NCBI RefSeq assembly: GCF_002559405.1 | Contig: NZ_NTZO01000020.1 | Location: 1-44,111 of the forward strand | DNA length: 44,111 bases | From: Bacillus sp. AFS001701 | GTDB lineage: Bacteria; Bacillota; Bacilli; Bacillales; Bacillaceae_G | Reading direction: 5' to 3' | Shown here: piece after piece, positions 40,497 to 44,111 of the stretch | Layout: each line of letters opens with the position of its first letter | Position numbering within the stretch: the stretch's first letter is position 1 | Made by a program: the position numbers and the translations under genes | The notes under the pieces: generated by a model | What the model was told of the DNA's origin: nothing | The model's input: only the letters and a program-made list of their open reading frames with translations | Databases searched by the model: none

Positions 40497-42023
40497 TTAA
40501 GCTTCTACATTAATAACTACTTCTTTACCTCTCAATTTAATAATAATTGGAATGAGGATCCAAAGTACACCAATTATTAAAAATACTAATGAAATAGGAT
40601 GAGTAAAGAAAATACTATAATCACCATTTGATACAGTTAAAGCTCTTCTTAAATTATTCTCAATCATTGGACCTAAAACGATTCCTAATACTAATGGAGC
40701 GATTGGGAAATCATTTTTTGAAAGGAAATATCCGAAAATACCACATGCTATTAATAGAAGTAAATCATTTACAGATACTTGTACGGCATAAACACCAAAG
40801 ATTGAAATGGCTACAATTAGTGGTAATAAGTATTTCTTCGGTGTTTGAATAATCTTTGCAAATATTTTTACTAAAGGCATGTTTAAGATAATAAGCATTA
40901 CGTTTCCAATAAACATACTCGCAATTAATCCCCATGCTACGTCAGGATGTTCATCGAATAATAGTGGCCCTGGTTGTATGTTATACATCATTAAAGCACC
41001 CATTAAGATTGCAGTTGTTCCTGAACTTGGGATACCTAAAGTTAGTAAAGGAATCATCGCTCCCCCAGACGCGGCATTGTTTGCTGACTCAGGAGATGCA
41101 ACTCCTGCAATTGTACCTGTTCCGAACTTTTCTGGCGTTTTACTAATTTTCTTTTCTAATATATAAGCAAAAAACGAAGCTAAAATAGCACCCGCTCCCG
41201 GTAATAAACCGACGAAAAATCCTAAAACAGAGCCCCTAGCAATCGGTGCTACACTTTCTTTTAATTCTTCTTTAGATGGTAATAAGTTATTAATCTTTGC
41301 CATCTCGCCATCTTCTATTTCATTTTCAATAATTGTTTTAAATACTTCCCCTAGAGCAAATAGTCCTACTGCTATTGTTAAAAATTCTAACCCTTGGTAA
41401 AGCCATGGAATGTCATATGTAAATCGAGAAACTCCTGATACGGAATCAATTCCAATTGTAGCCAGTAGTAAACCGAAGATCGTCATAATTAATGCTTTTG
41501 TTACCGACTTTCCTGCTAGTCCACTTACAGCACATAATCCAAGAAGCATTAAAGAAAAATATTCAGCTGGACCGAACTTAATGGCTAATGCTGATAATGG
41601 TTTTGCTAATACGATCAGTGCAATAAGAGTGAAAATTCCTGCTACAAATGAACCAATTGCAGCAATTGATAAAGCACTTCCTGCTCTACCTTTTTTAGCC
41701 ATTTGATAACCATCTAAAGTCGTCACTACCGAGGAAGATTCTCCTGGAGTATTTAATAAAATTGATGTAGTAGAACCACCATACATAGCACCATAATATA
41801 CACCAGCTAATAATATAATTGCACTGCCCGCTGCTTGCTCAGGTCCTAAAAAACCAGTTACAGAAGCAGTAACAGGTATTAATAAAGCGACCCCACTCAT
41901 TGGCCCAATACCAGGTAATACCCCTACTGCTGTACCAATTAATACTCCGGCAAAAGCAAACAATAAGTTATACCATGTAAATGCAGTTTCAAATCCCTGC
42001 ATTAAATATTGAAAAGTACTCAA
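40497..42023 (-). CDS. tctA: Tripartite tricarboxylate transporter large membrane subunit TctA
   Basis: A 508-residue permease with about 10-12 helices that imports citrate or related carboxylates with a sodium or proton gradient. Family motifs: GVLPGIGPMSGVALLIP near residue 34, YYGAMYGGSTTSILLNTPGE near 76, and GFFVGLLPGAGAILASF in the second half. The start is a TTG with AGGGAG nine bases upstream. It is third in tctCBA and lies 18 bases after tctB. Confidence 0.93.
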   Translation of the reverse strand: MSTFQYLMQGFETAFTWYNLLFAFAGVLIGTAVGVLPGIGPMSGVALLIPVTASVTGFLGPEQAAGSAIILLAGVYYGAMYGGSTTSILLNTPGESSSVVTTLDGYQMAKKGRAGSALSIAAIGSFVAGIFTLIALIVLAKPLSALAIKFGPAEYFSLMLLGLCAVSGLAGKSVTKALIMTIFGLLLATIGIDSVSGVSRFTYDIPWLYQGLEFLTIAVGLFALGEVFKTIIENEIEDGEMAKINNLLPSKEELKESVAPIARGSVLGFFVGLLPGAGAILASFFAYILEKKISKTPEKFGTGTIAGVASPESANNAASGGAMIPLLTLGIPSSGTTAILMGALMMYNIQPGPLLFDEHPDVAWGLIASMFIGNVMLIILNMPLVKIFAKIIQTPKKYLLPLIVAISIFGVYAVQVSVNDLLLLIACGIFGYFLSKNDFPIAPLVLGIVLGPMIENNLRRALTVSNGDYSIFFTHPISLVFLIIGVLWILIPIIIKLRGKEVVINVEA

Positions 42024-42041
42024 GTTAATAACTCTCCCTTC

Positions 42042-42494
42042 TTAAAACCAAATTGACCAAACAGGTAAAGTACCTTTTAAAACATCGACAAAAATAAAAT
42101 AAATAATGAATGAATAACCTAATGAAATCGAAAGGGATTTTATCCAGTTTCCGCGCTCCATTGTTTGAATCGAAACAATCAGGAATAAAAACGAACTAAT
42201 AATAAAACCGATTTTCTCAAGTAAAAGTGCATAAAGAATAGCTGAAGCTAGGATGATAAAAAATTGCTTATAATTATATTGAACTGCTTCCTTTTCTTTT
42301 CCCTTATAAGAAAATGTTTCGTAAAATAACCTACAGCTTAATAGGGACAGCGCACAACCAAGTATAAATGGAAAAACGTTCGGGCCAACTACACTTCCGT
42401 AAGCTGCGGCTGCTATACTCCGACTTTCTATAATAAAAGTAATACCTGTAATAAGAAAAATGATTGCTGCTAATCGATCAAATTTTTTATTCAT
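42042..42494 (-). CDS. tctB: Tripartite tricarboxylate transporter small membrane subunit TctB
   Basis: A 150-residue protein with four helices, typical of TctB. It has KKFDRLAAIIFLITGITFIIE at the start and VVGPNVFPFILGCALSLLS in the second helix, the conserved GP..FP motif of this subunit. It assists TctA. The ATG at 42494 has GAGGTG six bases upstream, and a GTG at 42503 is less well placed. Confidence 0.88.
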   Translation of the reverse strand: MNKKFDRLAAIIFLITGITFIIESRSIAAAAYGSVVGPNVFPFILGCALSLLSCRLFYETFSYKGKEKEAVQYNYKQFFIILASAILYALLLEKIGFIISSFLFLIVSIQTMERGNWIKSLSISLGYSFIIYFIFVDVLKGTLPVWSIWF

Positions 42495-42558
42495 GTATCT
42501 CACCTCTTTATGTTCAGTAATGGAAAAGAGGGAATGTTTTCCCCCTTCTTTATTTCAA

Positions 42559-43578
42559 TTATTTATTCATACCTAATGCTTTTAATAAATCTTGAACTTG
42601 TGTTTCTTGTTCTGATAAGAACGAATCAAATTCTTTACCATCTTTATATTCCAGCTGCCAGCCTTGCTTTTCTACTTCTTCTTTCCATTCATTTGTCTCA
42701 ACTAATTTTGAAATTGTTTTTTCCCAATATGAGTATGCATCCTTAGACATTTTCTCTGGTCCAAAAACCCCACGCCAAATGATAAACTCAGCATCTATTC
42801 CTTGCTCTTTCGCTGTTGGAAACTCAGATAATACATCTCCTTGTAAACGTTCAGGTGATGTTACAGCTAAAACTTTAACCTTACCTGATTTAACAAACTC
42901 AAGTGTACTAGAGACATCAGTCGAAATGACATCTGCATTATTACCTAATAGTGCTGTTATTGCCTCAGAACCACCATCATAGGAAACATACTTAATTTTC
43001 GTAGGATCAATACCGTATTTATAAGCTGGTAAAATTCCAATTAAATGATCCATTGACCCTGGTGCAGATCCCCCAGCTAAAGTAATATTCTTTGGATTCT
43101 TTTTAATATCTTCTAAAAGTGATTTTAAATCTTTATATTTAGAATCAGCCTTTACAACGATTGCACCATAATCCTTTGTTAACTGTGCTAAAGGTGTACT
43201 ATTTTTATAGCCATAAGGACTATTTCCCTCTTTTTTCAAGTTGTTAATAATAATTGGTGGTGAGTTTACGAATAGTTTTTCATTATTGGCTTTATCTTGT
43301 GTAGCATACTCAGCCATGAATACTGTACCGCCACCACCCGGCTTATTTTCTACCGTCATTGGTTCTTTAACAAGCTTTGTTTCACTTAATACTTTAGTGA
43401 ACGATCTAGCCGTTAAATCCCATCCGCCGCCTGCTCCTGATGGTGCTACAACCGAAATTGCCTTATTAGGATAAGATGAGTTATTACTTCCCGTTGTTTC
43501 ACTACTACTTTTACATGCCGTGAGACTTACAGCAATTAAAGAAGTCATTACGAATAAACTAGTCTTTTTAAATTTCAC
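42559..43578 (-). CDS. tctC: Tricarboxylate-binding lipoprotein TctC
   Basis: A 339-residue extracellular solute-binding lipoprotein of the Bug/TctC family. The lipobox is LTAC with Cys22. The binding-site motifs PSGAGGGWDLTARSF and PGGGGTVFMAEYA are characteristic. The middle contains AGGSAPGSMDHLIG and YVSYDGGSEAITALLGNNAD. It captures a carboxylate and presents it to TctA/TctB. It is first in the operon, preceded by a cre site and an inverted repeat. Confidence 0.92.
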   Translation of the reverse strand: MKFKKTSLFVMTSLIAVSLTACKSSSETTGSNNSSYPNKAISVVAPSGAGGGWDLTARSFTKVLSETKLVKEPMTVENKPGGGGTVFMAEYATQDKANNEKLFVNSPPIIINNLKKEGNSPYGYKNSTPLAQLTKDYGAIVVKADSKYKDLKSLLEDIKKNPKNITLAGGSAPGSMDHLIGILPAYKYGIDPTKIKYVSYDGGSEAITALLGNNADVISTDVSSTLEFVKSGKVKVLAVTSPERLQGDVLSEFPTAKEQGIDAEFIIWRGVFGPEKMSKDAYSYWEKTISKLVETNEWKEEVEKQGWQLEYKDGKEFDSFLSEQETQVQDLLKALGMNK

Positions 43579-43596
43579 TTTTAGTTCCTCCCCTTT

Positions 43597-43611
43597 TTGG
43601 AAACGCTTTCT
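43597..43611. promoter_or_regulatory. cre site of tctC
   Basis: TTGGAAACGCTTTCT matches the relaxed cre consensus WTGNAANCGNWNNCW at every position. It lies in the leader between the -10 and the ribosome-binding site, so CcpA would repress in good carbon. Confidence 0.75.
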
Positions 43612-43620
43612 AATACAAGT

Positions 43621-43626
43621 ATTATA
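43621..43626 (-). promoter_or_regulatory. -10 hexamer of the tctCBA promoter
   Basis: On the minus strand the hexamer reads TATAAT exactly. The -35 region is poor (AACTTT-like), which is usual for a promoter that needs an activator. Confidence 0.5.
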
Positions 43627-43646
43627 GTTTAATAATTCTGAAAAAA

Positions 43647-43702
43647 GTTTTTATGAACGTTAAAGACGTAAAGTCCATTAAAACCATTTTGTTCATAAAA
43701 AC
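43647..43702. promoter_or_regulatory. Perfect 12-bp inverted repeat upstream of tctC
   Basis: GTTTTTATGAAC (43647-43658) and GTTCATAAAAAC (43691-43702) are exact complements separated by 32 bases. They lie at and above the -35 region of the tctC promoter. They are the best candidate binding sites for the CitB-type regulator. Confidence 0.6.
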
Positions 43703-43784
43703 CACGATAATGAGAACTTTCTGATTGCGGTACCATTAGGCGGAAACAGAGGCGGTGTTGGGATTTTGAAAATTGCTTTCTCAT

Positions 43785-44111
43785 AGTAGGTTCATGAGGT
43801 ACTTGGTACTTGATTCGCTGATTTTTGTAAATTACTTACTCATAACGGGTTCATGAAGTACTTGATTCGCTGGTTTTTGAAGTTTACTTACTCATAGCGG
43901 GCTCATGAGGTACTTGATTCGCTGGTTTTTGTAAATTTCTTCCTCATAACGGGTTCATGAGGTACTTGATACGCTGATTTTTGAAATTTAATTACTCATA
44001 GTAGGTTCATGAGGTACTTGATTCGCTGGTTTTTGTAATTTACTTCCTCATAACGGTTTCATGAGGTACTTTGTACGCTGGTTTTTGTAATTTACTTCCT
44101 CATAACGGGTT
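43785..44111. repeat. 52-bp tandem repeat array, cut by the window end
   Basis: Unit starts marked by TCATGAGG lie at 43792, 43851, 43903, 43955, 44007 and 44059. The period is exactly 52, except for a 7-base insertion (GGTACTT duplication) in the first unit. The whole unit is conserved, not only a part. Each unit junction can fold as CCTCAT...ATGAGG. A seventh unit begins at the last base. No reading frame runs through it. Confidence 0.9.

Noticed and set aside
43785-44111. CRISPR array
   Set aside because: The whole 52-bp unit is conserved. There is no alternation of constant repeats and unique spacers, and no cas genes are seen.

Overview
The window reads as chromosome of a low-GC, Gram-positive member of the Bacillaceae. 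Typical Bacillus-type features are AGGAGG-like ribosome-binding sites, frequent TTG/GTG starts, PurR, WalR, Fur, CcpA and OhrR type operators, a c-di-AMP (ydaO-type) riboswitch, and relatives of YhbD/bactofilin, YerD, YusV/YfiY, MprF and SwrC. The genus cannot be fixed from the sequence alone; a Bacillus- or Gottfriedia-like organism is an inference. No rRNA, tRNA or prophage genes were seen. The only mobile gene is a lone TnpB.

Layout. 1-1.4 kb: purine permease behind a promoter overlapped by two inverted PurR-like boxes. 1.5-3 kb: a very Cys/Asp-rich small protein and a patatin-like lipase, separated by a cluster of hairpins. 3.2-7.2 kb: penicillin-acylase-family hydrolase, a one-cysteine thioredoxin-like protein, and a prepilin peptidase. 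7.4-12 kb: NlpC/P60 wall hydrolase with a WalR box, oligo-1,6-glucosidase with cre and LacI-type operators, and a YhbD regulator plus bactofilin operon. Two copies of a ~90-bp dispersed repeat lie in this part. 12.2-14.6 kb: an alkyltransferase-like protein, an FTR1-type permease, a HesB-like protein and two small membrane proteins. 14.7-20 kb: a two-component system and an RND exporter, each preceded by the same tandem operator. 20.1-23.9 kb: a c-di-AMP riboswitch controlling a 59-residue membrane protein, another small membrane protein, a VOC-family protein, a TMEM175-type potassium channel and two decayed genes. 24.2-30 kb: YerD-type glutamate-synthase-like protein, MprF, and OhrR-Ohr. 30-35.6 kb: a FetAB-type ABC exporter and a divergent, Fur-controlled siderophore uptake system. 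35.7-38 kb: a GNAT acetyltransferase and TnpB. 38.1-43.6 kb: a CitA/CitB-type two-component system with a TctCBA tricarboxylate transporter. 43.8 kb to the end: a 52-bp tandem repeat array that runs off the window.

How parts work together. Iron handling is represented by the Fur-boxed uptake system, the FetAB-like exporter and the FTR1 permease. Envelope and stress functions include the WalR-linked hydrolase, MprF, the RND pump with its own two-component system, and Ohr. The TctCBA genes and their sensor kinase form a self-contained carboxylate sensing and uptake module that also carries a cre site.

The most interesting items are the c-di-AMP riboswitch in front of an unrecognised 59-residue membrane protein, the shared 11-bp-period operator of the two-component/RND unit, the 52-bp tandem array, the 12-bp inverted repeat in front of tctC, and the dispersed 90-bp repeat.
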